Of a DNA stretch of 64,000 nucleotides, positions 22,300-33,879 are shown piece by piece; the first letter of the stretch is position 1; the number at the start of each line of letters is the position of its first letter. The translations under genes were made by a program, and so were the position numbers. This stretch comes from Acanthosepion esculentum (lineage: Eukaryota > Mollusca > Cephalopoda > Sepiida > Sepiidae), in contig OZ038492.1 in the NCBI GenBank assembly GCA_964036315.1, positions 38,580,853 to 38,644,852 of the forward strand, given 5' to 3'. The notes under the pieces were generated by a model. That model searched no databases and had not been told where the DNA came from. It worked only from the letters and a program-made list of their open reading frames with translations.

Positions 22300-23330
22300 A
22301 AGCGGTTGCACACTGCCTCGTCTAGCTCTCTTACCATAGCAAGAATCCCAATACGTTTTTTCCATCGGTCCTAGTATGTGTGTTTTTGTGTGTTTATACA
22401 TGTACGTTTTTGTCTGTATCGCTATTAATGCATGCACAGATATTACACGTTGGTCCTAGGCAGACGATTTTTTCTTCAGCGGACCGCTATAATTTTCATA
22501 TCAGTTATTTTTTTCTAGCTATAGATTTTCGTATAGGGATTGGAATCAAATGGCACTTATACTTGGAATGCAAAAATGACGGTTGTAATTTGTGAGGCGC
22601 TTAATGAGAAAAATCGGCTTGGGAAAAACGATACTGACCATTTGGTGGATAACGAATATCATCCAAGACATGAAGGAATACAGACGAGTGAAGAAGATAA
22701 CACATACTGTAGTGATAACAACAAAATTTTAATAACGGTTTCCGTTTCGTTCTAATTTTCACTACTCTCTTTTTATCATAGGCTCTAAACTCGGTACGAT
22801 TATGTACAATGCCCTCTCGAGGTAGACTTGGCCAGGGGTAGCGTGTTTTTTATGTACAGTACCTTGGGTTGAAGAATAGGGAATCGAAAGGATGTTTACG
22901 AGAAAACATTGATTAGAATTACAAAGGAGAGGAAATTGTGGATATTGAATGGGCAAGGCACAGAAAAAAAGAATTAATGGGAATGAACTGGTATCCAAAG
23001 AAACGTAGGATTAAGCACTGTCAGATTAATAATTCATTGTGATTATTTCTGAAGAAAAAATTTCTAGTGAATATCTTGATAATGAGTCAGAAAATGAACA
23101 CATTGTCCTTTGAATGGTTCACTCATTAACGGAATGAAGCAAGGGAGACAATATATCCTCATCCTATTTCCAAATCGCCAAGCCTTTAGCAATATTTAAA
23201 ATAGAGAAGCAGTTGTTTATTAATAAAATCTCCATATTTAATACGCTTAGCTTAGAAGCACTCGAGGCCAAATAGTAAAGATAATGATAATATTAGCTGT
23301 TTCCCTATAAGGAAACATTTGCTTTCTATG
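22300..23330. other. mostly unassigned; weak RT-like motif
   Basis: At 23130-23190 the plus strand reads NGMKQGRQYILILFPNRQAF, resembling the RT motif G(V/M)KQG.P.S..LF. Otherwise a few short frames (22540-22755, 22762-22998) without recognised domains. Confidence 0.35.
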
Positions 23331-23334
23331 TTTG

Positions 23335-23735
23335 CTTATTTATCGACATATCAACTTCTTATGGGTCATTTAATGCAGAAATTTAATTTTCTTGGGAGCA
23401 ATAGTAATTCCTTTTTAAAAATATATTTCTGGTAATAATTTTATTTATTTACAAAAATGTGTCGGTATATTTTTTAAATATGTTGCTCGTAATTTTTTTT
23501 TTATTATGAAAATATACTGTTGTTATTTTATCTATAAAAATGTATTTTTATACTTTCATAATGTGTTGACCCCAGTTTGGGTATTAAGCATTTGACCATA
23601 GCTGGTGTTACCAGATCGGGTCAGGGTGGACCTGGGAATAACAGCAATTAAGAAGTGGGTACACTCTCCTAAAAATTCTCCCGATCAGAGGCCATGCTGC
23701 CGGATGTAGTTTATCGTCATACACAGGATGAGAAA
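23335..23735 (+). repeat. repeat family X, copy 2 (decayed core)
   Basis: Head CGACATATCAACTTCTTATG, three to four decayed core units, then a tail with GACCCCAGTTTGGGTATTAA, CAGGGTGGACCTGGGAAT, GATCAGAGGCC and ATCGTCATACACAGGATG. The tail aligns with copy 3 at 38020-38200. Confidence 0.75.
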
Positions 23736-24059
23736 CATTTGGTATTTATTGACCGAGCAGCCTGTATTGTTGTCGGTTGAAACTTATAAAATCTTTCTCT
23801 TAAAACACTTTTTTAAGGAAAACAAGTTTTATAGCTCTTTCCATTATTGATGGAGTTTTTCCTTACGAGCCTCCTATTTGAAGTAGTGTGAAATGTTAAC
23901 ACACACACTTTATGTCATTATTTTCTCTTCGAGTTACATGGACTAACCATTTCAGTTGTTGAAGCTGTTGATAGTCCTTAAGTGATACGGTTTCCGTTAG
24001 TACAGTTCTTTGTATTTCTGTATCGCCAGTTTACAATGTTATAAAGAATTTGGTCTTTG

Positions 24060-24900
24060 GTATATACCTTCAGGCATTACTCGCTCAAAGCTTTTCTTTT
24101 CACTATTGATAGTAGGAAGCGGTCGTATACTGCTGATAGTTTAGACATTTTTGAACGCATTTGGAATTATGCATGGCATCCATATAAAAATCCTGATCTG
24201 AGGAGGGTATTTAAGAACATGAATCGGGGTTGTTGTTTTGATTACGTAACAATTTCTGGTGCTGTGTTCAATTTCCTTTCCTCCGATACATAATTTCTTA
24301 TAGCTGATCCATACGCCGAGGTGCCTGATGTCTTTAGTATTTACTAATTCCACATCCTGAATTTTTATAATGGATTTAGGATAGGTGCCATCATTGCTTT
24401 CATTCCAATTGCAGATCATAGTTTCTGTTTTGGAAAGGTTTATCTTGAGTCCCATTTCTTGAAATACTTGGTAGAAGATGCCAATTTTTTTTGTTCAAGA
24501 TTATTTTAATCCCAACAATGAATACCTATGTTATTAGCATAACCCTACCTATCACCAGTACATTGCCCTCAACAGGAAAGGCAAGATCAATGTTTTCTAT
24601 TGGTAGATTTGTTTGGGATGTGGCATGGAATGCTTAAATGATCAGTGCCCATCTCTTTGCATTTATCTTTGTAAATTTGCCAAGTAAAGCTTAGAAAAAG
24701 ATTAAATAGACTGGGATTCTCATTTCCTCCTTGTCATACACCTGATGTGATTTGAAATGTTTCCACATTGGGGTCCTTGTAAAACATGTAAGATTTTGTG
24801 GACCAATAAAGTTCCTCCATTAGATTGATACATTCAGTGGATTCAGATCTTGGAAGCTGGTTTCTCATACATGGGAAAGAGTAGTCATCACCAAGACCCA
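24060..24900 (-). pseudogene. LINE reverse transcriptase, copy B
   Basis: The minus strand reads NLMEELYWSTKSYMFYKDP, a GGNESPSLFNLFLSFTWQI block (RT QG..SP.LFNL motif), then MGLKINLSKTETM and LGVWISYKKL. Order is that of a reverse transcriptase palm to thumb. The YADD box is destroyed and stops abound. Confidence 0.75.
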
Positions 24901-24904
24901 TTCA

Positions 24905-25400
24905 TTCAAAGCCATTTGGTTGTATACTGCTAACAGTTTACATATTTCTGTATGGGTCTGATGCCATACATGGCATCTATATGAATGTTTCGATCTGACT
25001 AGGCTATTTAAGAACATGACTTAAGTTTTCAGGCTAATGCTTTGGTTTTGTAGCAATTTGCAATGTTGAACAAACCTACCTCTAGCACAGCCTAATCTAT
25101 AGCCAATTTCCTTTTCTCTTATATTAAATTTGTTATAACTGATCCATATACCAAGGTAGCTGAATTGTTTAGTATTTACTAATTCCACATCCTGAATTTT
25201 TATAATGGATTTAGGATAGGTGCCATCATTGCTTTCATTCCAATTCCAGATGATAGTTTCTGTTTTGGAAAGGTTTATCTTGAGTCCCATTTCTTGAAAT
25301 ACTTGATAGAGGATGCTAATTTATGCTCAAGATCATTCTTATCCCAAATATGAATGTCATCAGGATAGCCTGTCCCACGTCATCAATATATCGGCCTCGG
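24905..25400 (-). pseudogene. LINE reverse transcriptase, copy A (same lineage)
   Basis: MGLKINLSKTETIIWNWNES, then KSIIKIQDVELVNTKQFSYL and GIWISYNKFNIREKEIGYRL, then VMFLNSLVRSKHSYRCHVW and ICKLLAVYNQMALNEW. Over about 300 bp it is nearly identical to copy B, 850 bp away in the same orientation. Whether duplication or two insertions is unresolved. Confidence 0.75.
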
Positions 25401-25419
25401 GAGAGAAAACGGGATTATT

Positions 25420-27430
25420 AGACGAATACTTTTTCGCCCGCTGATCGAAATGGCCCTTCTGACATAGTGGTTATCGGAGCAGAAACTCGGATTCGCCTGT
25501 CGAGTTCATATTTCAGCCGAGATGATTACTTTCGATTTATCACAATTATCCATAACAAAGATAATATGGTCATATAACATTCGTCTCATTAAATGAGCTG
25601 GGAGTATAATAATGGTTCTATAAGGAAGCATGACAACGCGTCCAGCCCTGCCCCAAAATGGTATCACTGTCCCTAGTGGGGTTCGAGCCAGGTTATCCGC
25701 GTAGGCTGATGACGTATCTACTTTTGTGTCGTCCCGCAGCGACATTGAGTGTGTACCGTAGGCGCTTGATCTGCACGTAAATCTCACAGGGGTCAAGATC
25801 AACCACGACAAGTCTTCCGGCTTGCGGTTAGGTGCCTGAAAGGGGTTCGATCTTTCGCGGCCCTTTAGTTGGACAGACGGCCCTCTCCACATTCTCAGAG
25901 TGTGGTTTGAACCCGATCTCCAGCTGAAGAATAATTGCTCATAAGTACAGGCATAGATTGGCGCGGCGGTCGAGACATGGCGACGAAGGAGTTTGTCCGT
26001 GAAGGCAGAGCTGAGGCGTGTGTAACTTACGTCTTTCCTCTTGTCCTTTACCGTTTATCTGTACTTCCACTCTTTAAGCAACATAAGAAGGCAATCGAGT
26101 GCTTTCTCTCCTCCTTCTTTTGGGTGGTGGGGAGCAAGCATCACGTCGACAAAGAAGTCTGTGTCCAACGTCCGTGACGTGAGGTGGGCCGGGGATGCCG
26201 CACTTGGTGAGTCACAAACACGTCTCGAGGCTGGCTTCCCTACGCTGCGCATTGATAGAGGACTCGATTTTGGCAGGGAGTATCCGGGCTGCTTTCCCTT
26301 TCCTTACTATAATTCCTCCCATCTCGTGGGCCAAGCGCCTTTGTAAACCCCAGGATCAATCGTGTTTTCTCCTTAAGGATCGTTCTCGGTTCAGTGACCT
26401 ATCTCGACCTAGGAAGGTCTTATATCGTGAAATAGAACTATCGTGAAATGGAGGGGTCGCGAAGAATCCACTACACGTCCGGCTCGGCTTTTCGGGGACG
26501 AGTGGCGCTCATTTTAGTATTGGGCGCCAGTGGTGGATTACTTCAGCAACTCTTCGCTTAACTGGCGGCTATCTCTCAATGACAAGCCTTCATATTGGCG
26601 GATTTGCCAGAATGTCAACGATGTGATATTGGCTTCGCACGCCCTCTAACATTGTTCTCGTGTTCGCCCCCTATGGGATTTGTCGTTGATTTGACGTCTC
26701 GTATCGCTCCCGAATTGCTCATAATCATTGATCCCGCATACGCGTGTGTTAATGTGTCGCCCCCGTATTCTGGGGTGAAACGGATGGTGTTTGACTCGAA
26801 TAGTGACTTGGACAACTCGAATGGAAGAAATCTTGCGAGGTGACCGTTATTCTCATCAGGATCTAATCCGATTCTTTGATCATCAACTGAAAATGAAGAT
26901 TAGAACAGATAGAAAGCGATTGGTTTCGACAGATTTTTGTGGGTGACTGCGGCGTGCCTTTGTTTGATTGAACGGGGCTAGGATTGATTTTCATTTTTAG
27001 GTCTCCCGAAGTCACATCGGGTTGGTTTCTTGTGGAACCCTCCCCTTGTTAGGCTAGACGCCTTTTGTGTACCTAGTTTATGTGAGTAAGTGTCGTTCCT
27101 GGCCTGTTCCCGGCTACTTCTTTGGTTATGATCCAAGTCTAGATTTCCAATCTCCCCAGTTTATTTATGGCCCCCCTTTTCTCACCTCGACTGGGTCAAC
27201 TTTTTCCTTTCCCATGGCCGTATTTATTATATCTTTCCCTCTCCCTTAGCGAGAGAGCTTCTTGAGGCTGTCTAAAGACAGAATACAGCGGCTTCTCTTA
27301 ATTCTTTTGAGGGTTTGACGGGTCCAACTAACATCAGTTATCCTTTTATTTTGTGTATTTTTTTTATATTTTAGTTTGTTTTGGGGTTCATTCCCTACCC
27401 CCTCATTGCATATTCTAGACAGATTTTTAT
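25420..27430 (+). pseudogene. GC-richer LINE ORF2 3' half (Tx1/R1-like)
   Basis: Frame-broken, but motifs run in order: RARLSA*ADDVSTFVSSRSD (RT catalytic YADD with Y as a stop, about 25687-25746), LTGVKINHDKSSGLRLGAW, VTYVFPLVLYRLSVLPL (26010-26070), SSDLSRPRK-like with RPRKVLYREIELS (26400-26445), MADLPECQRCDIGF with a Cys pair (26595), AYACVNVSPPYSGVKRMVF, then a decayed DLIRFFDHQLKMKIRTDRKR-type end. The lineage is unlike the AT-rich RTE copies around it and is clearly higher in GC. Clade name is uncertain. Confidence 0.75.
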
Positions 27431-27650
27431 ATATCGAATTTTATAATCGTTAATTTTATGCCATGGGGTGTTTTTCTAAGTCCCCTGAGAATATGCGATA
27501 TTGTGGTATATGGAGGATTGAATGATGATGGGTAAATTCTTTTGGTGGATGCGCAAATTGTAATGAGTGAATGTGCGAGGAATCTGATTAGCTAGGTATA
27601 ATATAGTAAGTGATGACCACCGTCAGCACAGCCATCCCCCCCTTTTAGGC
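27430..27650. other. no recognised feature
   Basis: Short interval between two oppositely oriented LINE remnants. Confidence 0.4.
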
Positions 27651-28453
27651 CTTGTGCTAAAATTGTATTTTATATACAATAAATGCTGGCTTTTAGCAGT
27701 TTTTCTCCTTTTGCTAAGGACCCCGCTCCCCGCCACTCGTTCCGCCATCCATTCACACAGACTCGTCAGGTTAGTGGTCCTCTGCTATCCCGCATCTCTC
27801 TTGCCCTCAATATGCCGTATGGATTATGTTTTTTCACGCCCTCGTTCATCATTATGTGTCCAAGGAATATCAGCTGTATTTTCCTGATTTTAAGTATATT
27901 TTTTTTTTGCTGCCATTTTATTTAAGACTTCCTTGTCGTCTACCAGCTGCGTACGTGGAATTTTCACAATATTTCTGCAGAACCACATTCGAATGTTGCG
28001 CCATTCGTTTTCAAGGATTCTGTTTTCTGTATGTTTAAGTAACTGCTGTTTTGTTAATTCCTGCGTTCTGACCTTTGCTGCAAAACTGTGACCTCATTTA
28101 AAAATATATATACGTTTGTATTTAGGCAGTAATACCTCGTTTCTTACAGTTTTGATTGAACAAAACTGACCAGGAACTGCGATTCCGTTTTTTAATATAT
28201 ATATTTTTTGGCATTTGTCCCACAGCTTCTAGTTTCTTCCTCATCCTTAGGTAATTTTTTCAGAATTCACTATGATGGTGGATATTACATTACTGTTTTC
28301 TGTGTTTCTAACGAATTTTTTTACCTTTCGCTAGTGTAATTCGTGTTTGGATCTCGTTGTCGAATTTTCCATCCTATATTAAAACTCTTCCCAGATATTT
28401 GAAATTCTTCACCTACGTGATGTTTATATCTCCAATTCGTAACTTGAAATTTG

Positions 28454-28519
<66 letters not shown>

Positions 28520-29095
28520 CGTAACTTTTTCTTTCGCTGTTGACCATATTTTCTATTTCTTTCAGTTGATGATTAGTGATTTTTTTCTCTCTTTTTTCTA
28601 TCAAACCTCTCGAGGAGGTCCTGTAGGTTCCTTTCAGAGTCATTGTGTCATCTGCGTATCTTATATTGTTAAGATTACACTCACCGATAATTAATCGTGG
28701 CAATGTCTCCAGTTCCCTTTAGGATGGCGCCGTTGTCAAGTTTGAATAAATCTGCCGAGAAGAGGCATCCTTTTTTATTTTGTGTAGTTACTAAATTTAT
28801 TTTCTGTCCGTATGCAGGCGGTTTGATCCTAATCCAAGTCCTGGCTTATTCTAACATCTTTTCCAAATAGATCGACTTTTCCTAGTAATTCAAATACATC
28901 CGTCTGCTGCACCTTGTCAAATGCTTTTATGTAATACATAAAACGTAAATGCACATCTTTCTGCATTTGCATTGGTCTCTCTCATATCATTATGATCACT
29001 TCCCGATTTTCTAAAGTCTTGTGACAGCCGCTGCGTCTCGATTTTGAAACACATCAATCAGACAAAATGATTTCTTCAACTTTATTATCGTCGTT
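27650..29095 (-). pseudogene. RTE LINE ORF2, RT palm to C-terminus
   Basis: Minus strand, in order: YIKAFDKVQQTDVFELLGK, then VDLFGKDVRIS (about 28930-28840), LIIGECNLNNIRYADDTMTL with an intact YADD box (28690-28630), then (after a (TA)n insertion) PNFKLRIGDINIT, IRMWFCRNIVKIPRTQ and RHIEGKRDAG*QRTTNLTSL CEWMAE. This is the most complete RT palm in the window, but frameshifts and stops make it dead. Confidence 0.85.
28457..28516. repeat. (TA)n inside the RTE LINE
   Basis: About 30 TA units interrupting the coding remnant between the YADD and LRIGD motifs, so the array arose or inserted after the LINE landed. Confidence 0.95.
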
Positions 29096-29346
29096 CGAAG
29101 TCCCTTTTTGAACGTGACATCTTTTTGCATCCATCCACAGCAAATTTGTTTTGCGTGTTTGTTATATTACAGAGGAAATCTGTTAGTTTTATGTTTGGTA
29201 TTTGAAACGATTAGGGTGTTAGATGTTTTGCAGTGTGTGTGTGTGTGTAAACTGTATTTATTGAGTGGTAGACTAAATTCGTATTCTAATCTAGCATGAG
29301 TAAGAAAGAAAATGTATTTTAGCTTAAACTTTCGATATGTACTATC

Positions 29347-29492
<146 letters not shown>

Positions 29493-29504
29493 GTGTGTGT
29501 GTCA

Positions 29505-29735
29505 TTTAAACGTTATTTTCAGTAGATAATCGAATTTGAGTAGACGTACCGTTTATTTGTTAAACTGTATGTTTATTTATTTTCGTCTCCCGGTAGGATT
29601 CGAATCTGCATTCACCTCGAGAAAACTGTCATTAGATCTGACGTACTTTGAACCTCTCGCCTAGGGGGTACATCGATGTCCAACCAAAGCTGAACGGGGC
29701 ATTTAAGCACAGATTTTTCTCTTACTCTCAAAATA
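29505..29735 (-). mobile_element. tRNA-derived SINE-B, copy 1
   Basis: B-box AGATTCGAATCC on the minus strand (29607-29596), then GACGAAAATAAATAAA and a TTTGAGTAGACG-complement tail. Shares the tail with 33531-33605 and the head with 32895-33060. Confidence 0.7.
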
Positions 29736-29879
29736 GACATATCTGCTTAATTTATTAAATAAAAAGAGCGCCTACTTAAATAAGAGGATCTACTTAAAGT
29801 AACGTTTAAGTAATAAACATCTGACAGCTTAATAAAAAATAATTCCCCTTTCTTTACATATATATGAATTTGCAGCCCT

Positions 29880-32430
29880 CAATGATTACACGAAGAGGGG
29901 AAATATATTGAAAATCCTTCCAAGACACTTCAGTACTCTATTCCATGCGAAACAAACTGCTCATAAAATATTCCAAAATAGAAAAAATGGTCCATCCTGA
30001 CAAAGCCAACAAATCTAAAAATATATTATTCTACCGAAAAGAACTCAACTTAAAATTTGTCATAACTTCATCTAAAACATTAAAAGACTTAATCAGTACA
30101 AAATGAAACAATAAGCCAAAACTTGAAAGAGGAATTTATCTAAAAATATATTATTCTACCGAAAAGAATTTATCTAAACTCAACTTAAAATTTGTCATAA
30201 CTTCATCTAAAACATTAAAAGACTTAATCAGTACAAAATGAAACAATAAGCCAAAACTTGAAAGAGGAATTTATCTAAAAATATATTATTCTACCGAAAA
30301 GAATTTATCTAAACTCAACTTAAAATTTGTCATAACTTCATCTAAAACATTAAAAGACTTAATCAGTACAAAATGAAACAATAAGCCAAAACTTGAAAGA
30401 GGACTTTATCTAAAAATATATTATTCTACCGAAAAGAATTTATCTAAACTCAACCTAAAATTTGTCATAACTTCATCTAAAACATTAAAAGACTTAATCA
30501 GTACAAAATGAAACAATAAGCCAAAACTTGAAAGAGGAATTTATCTAAAAATATATTATTCTACCGAAAAGAATTTATCTAAACTCAACTTAAAATTTGT
30601 CATAACTTCATCTAAAACATTAAAAGACTTAATCAGTACAAAATGAAACAATAAGCCAAAACTTGAAAGAGGAATTTATATAAAATATATTATTCTACCG
30701 AAAAGAATTTATCTAAACTCAACTTAAAATTTGTCATAACTTCATCTAAAACATTAAAAGACTTAATCAGTACAAAATGAAACAATAAGCCAAAACTTGA
30801 AAGAGGAATTTATCTAAAAATATATTATTCTACCGAAAAGAATTTATCTAAACTCAACTTAAAATTTGTCATAACTTCATCTAAAACATTAAAAGACTTA
30901 ATCAGTACAAAATGAAACAATAAGCCAAAACTTGAAAGAGGACTTTATCTAAAAATATATTATTCTACCGAAAAGAATTTATCTAAACTCAACCTAAAAT
31001 TTGTCATAACTTCATCTAAAACATTAAAAGACTTAATCAGTACAAAATGAAACAATAAGCCAAAACTTGAAAGAGGAATTTATCTAAAAATATATTATTC
31101 TACCGAAAAGAATTTATCTAAACTCAACTTAAAATTTGTCATAACTTCATCTAAAACATTAAAAGACTTAATCAGTACAAAATGAAACAATAAGCCAAAA
31201 CTTGAAAGAGGAATTTATCTAAAAATATATTATTCTACCGAAAAGAATTTATCTAAACTCAACTTAAAATTTGTCATAACTTCATCTAAAACATTAAAAG
31301 ACTTAATCAGTACAAAATGAAACAATAAGCCAAAACTTGAAAGAGGAATTTATCTAAAAATATATTATTCTACCGAAAAGAATTTATCTAAACTCAACTT
31401 AAAATTTGTCATAACTTCATCTAAAACATTAAAAGACTTAATCAGTACAAAATGAAACAATAAGCCAAAACTTGAAAGAGGACTTTATCTAAAAATATAT
31501 TATTCTACCGAAAAGAATTTATCTAAACTCAACTTAAAATTTGTCATAACTTCATCTAAAACATTAAAAGACTTAATCAGTACAAAATGAAACAATAAGC
31601 CAAAACTTGAAAGAGGAATTTATCTAAAAATATATTATTCTACCGAAAAGAATTTATCTAAACTCAACTTAAAATTTGTCATAACTTCATCTAAAACATT
31701 AAAAGACTTAATCAGTACAAAATGAAACAATAAGCCAAAACTTGAAAGAGGAATTTATCTAAAAATATATTATTCTACCGAAAAGAATTTATCTAAACTC
31801 AACTTAAAATTTGTCATAACTTCATCTAAAACATTAAAAGACTTAATCAGTACAAAATGAAACAATAAGCCAAAACTTGAAAGAGGAATTTATCTAAAAA
31901 TATATTATTCTACCGAAAAGAATTTATCTAAACTCAACTTAAAATTTGTCATAACTTCATCTAAAACATTAAAAGACTTAATCAGTACAAAATGAAACAA
32001 TAAGCCAAAACTTGAAAGAGGAATTTATTCTATCAACAGCAAGGATTGACAGAAATAATATATTGTAGAAACCTCAAGAAGTTTAAACGAACACAAAAGA
32101 GACATTAAAAAAAAAAACAACAACGCACAAAACGCATTGGTTGTTCACCGTAACGAAACTGAACAGAATTTTGACATAAAAATGCTACTCTAATTAAAAG
32201 AGAAAATAGTTCGCTAAGACAAATATGGTCAGAAAATCCTTCAATCACTAAATCAGCCACAGTGAGTTTATGTCCAGATTACAATGTTTCACTATTCTGC
32301 GCAGATTTTCTGTTATTACAATGTCGGATATTTAAAAAAAATGATCCAGGAAAGAAAAAGAGAAAGAATGTAGATAAATTTAGCTTGATTTCAAAAAAGA
32401 AAAAACCCAAAAAATATTTTTAAAATGTTG
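29880..32430 (+). pseudogene. Penelope-like element (PLE), GIY-YIG region, with internal array
   Basis: Before the array: SKNILFYRKELNLKFVITSS then KTLKDLISTK. After it: RGIYSINSKD, stop, QK, stop, YIVETSRSLNEHKRD, NALVVHRNETEQNFDIK. The GIY...YI(G to V)ET..SLN...EHKRDI pattern is the C-terminal GIY-YIG endonuclease of PLEs; the KLKFV..S..L linker lies between RT and endonuclease. Stops and a G-to-V change at the YIG motif make it dead. Further downstream (32200-32330) IWSENPSITKSATVSLCPDY fits the PLE C-terminus. Confidence 0.85.
30005..32023 (+). repeat. 135-bp tandem array (about 15 units) made from PLE coding sequence
   Basis: CTACCGAAAAG recurs at 30031, 30156, then every 135 bp (one 134) to 31910. 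Units are about 98-100% identical by eye. The variant GAGGACTTTATC appears at units starting near 30405, 30945 and 31485, that is every 540 bp, suggesting a four-unit higher-order repeat. 135 bp is 45 codons, so the PLE frame is kept. Every unit carries the same in-frame TGA (ACAAAATGAAACAATAAG). Confidence 0.93.
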
Positions 32431-32486
32431 AAACTACCAGCGCCTCACGTTCATGTGCTTGTATAGTTAAAACAACGTCAAATAAT

Positions 32487-32520
32487 CTGATGAAGTAGGT
32501 TGAAACGCATCTCAGATAAA
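32487..32520 (+). ncRNA. hammerhead-like motif downstream of the PLE
   Basis: CTGATGA (32487-32493), two-pair stem II, GAAA (32502-32505), then CGCATC, which would be the standard CGCGTC after one CpG-type change, and TCAGAT that pairs with ATCTGA at the 5' side. Lies about 60 bp past the PLE coding remnant, where PLE terminal repeats carry ribozymes. Confidence 0.45.
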
Positions 32521-32894
32521 CATTTCCCATTTGGTCTCATAATTTTCTCAATATATTGAGAGCAGAAATTATAAATAGCCCTGTAATAAAAAATAATGAG
32601 ATGAAAAACTAATAAAAATAAATAATAATTAACAATTCTTCATCCACGAAAACTGTTATGCTATAAACACTACTAATAATTTTATTTATCTAAGCATGGC
32701 GAATAAGAAAAGATCGCCGTTAATTGTATCAAGATAATAATATAAGATATAGTTGTCATAATTATGAATAACTGTCTTATTCATGATTTATGAATAACTG
32801 TCATTCTTTATCGCAGAAATATAAACATTAATAACATCACACGTATTGATTTGTTTTGCTCTTTCATGGTTTTATCACACGCTTGTGGGCTAAT
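32520..32894. other. no gene; short direct repeat
   Basis: TTATGAATAACTGTC appears twice (32762 and 32788). Otherwise unassigned AT-rich DNA. Confidence 0.4.
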
Positions 32895-33065
32895 TAAAGC
32901 TAATATTATTAAACAGTATATTTATTTACTTTTGTCTACCGACTAAAATCTTATCAAGGAAAATACGCAATCCGAAGCAGGATTGGAACCAGCGTCCCCT
33001 GTGGCAGGAGTAACCGCCGTTAGACCCGAGGAGCTTTAAGTGACCTGGCAATGTAGTTCTTCGTC
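32895..33065 (-). mobile_element. tRNA-derived SINE-B, copy 2
   Basis: A-box GGTCTAACGGCGG (33026-33014) and B-box GGTTCCAATCC (32990-32980), 35 bp apart, then GACAAAAGTAAATAAATATA and ACTGTTTAATAA tail. A clear tRNA-like promoter. Confidence 0.75.
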
Positions 33066-33314
33066 GATCAAAAATGTTGAATAGTGACTTATGAACGCAA
33101 ATCTGCCTTTGACTCCCGAAACATTCAGATCTGCTAAGTTTCGTATCATAACGTAAACAAAACACTTTCTAAAGAAGTCATTTACTTTTTTTATTTTTAA
33201 TCGAACAGATTTTATTCAGTCAGTTATCTGCCATGCGTGATACACTCTTAGGCGATCATGCATCTTTCGATACATGGCTGACGAGGCAGATTTTTTTTTC
33301 CGCAGTAGGTTGCC

Positions 33315-33530
33315 ATTTCTTTCTGCGGTAGGCTAGTTGCCATCCAAGGCTATAGAACACAGTTTGTCCTGCTATTTACTCATAGCTGAGGGAGAATAAG
33401 AGGATTCGTACCTTTCACAAGGATATTAGAACATAAATGAATGTAATGGATTCTGCTGGAATTCGAACTCGGCTCTCCGATTCCTGAATCTCAGTTGCTA
33501 TCCATTTCTCCACCGTTATTACTTAAACGT
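33315..33530 (-). mobile_element. tRNA-derived SINE-A, 3'-truncated copy
   Basis: Minus strand GAGTTCGAATTCC B-box (about 33470-33455), CAGGACAAACTGTGTTCTAT body. The 3' half present at 15.2 and 61.1 kb is missing. Confidence 0.7.
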
Positions 33531-33605
33531 TTTAGAGGATGCCCATATTTGAGTAGACGCTCCGTATATTTATTAAACAGTATATTTATTTATTTTCGTC
33601 TAAAT
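33531..33605 (-). mobile_element. SINE-B 3' tail fragment
   Basis: GACGAAAATAAATAAATATA and the adjoining GAGCGTCTACTCAAAT match the tail of 29505-29600. Confidence 0.6.
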
Positions 33606-33836
33606 ATTCGAGAAATCTCAGTAAAGAAAAAGATGTTCTCATCAAGAAAAGAACAGGAATTAAGAAAACAAAAGATAACGATTGAAAATGCATTTAAATT
33701 TTTAAAGATCAAAGTTGACCGGATGATCCATGAGATGAACAGAATTTCTGCAGGTAAAGTGTTATTTGGAGCAATGATAATTGAATTAGAATTAATAATT
33801 GAATTAGAATTAATAAATTTCACAATATTTATATGA
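33606..33836 (+). other. short open frame of unknown nature
   Basis: Continues an open frame that starts at 33495. From about residue 46 it encodes SSRKEQELRKQKITIENAFK, then FLKIKVDRMIHEMNRISAGK, a basic amphipathic-looking stretch. ATTGAATTAGAATTAATA is duplicated at its end. No family recognised; chance or a retroelement scrap are both possible. Confidence 0.25.
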
Positions 33837-33879
33837 TTTTAATCGTTTCACCTATTGCAGAACAGTATATCCATTAAGG

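Noticed and set aside
25420..27430. Host or bacterial gene because of higher GC
   Set aside because: RT YADD-type motif and typical LINE tail motifs in order; frame-broken throughout.
30005..32023. CRISPR-like array
   Set aside because: Units are head-to-tail identical with no unique spacers, and the genome is eukaryotic.
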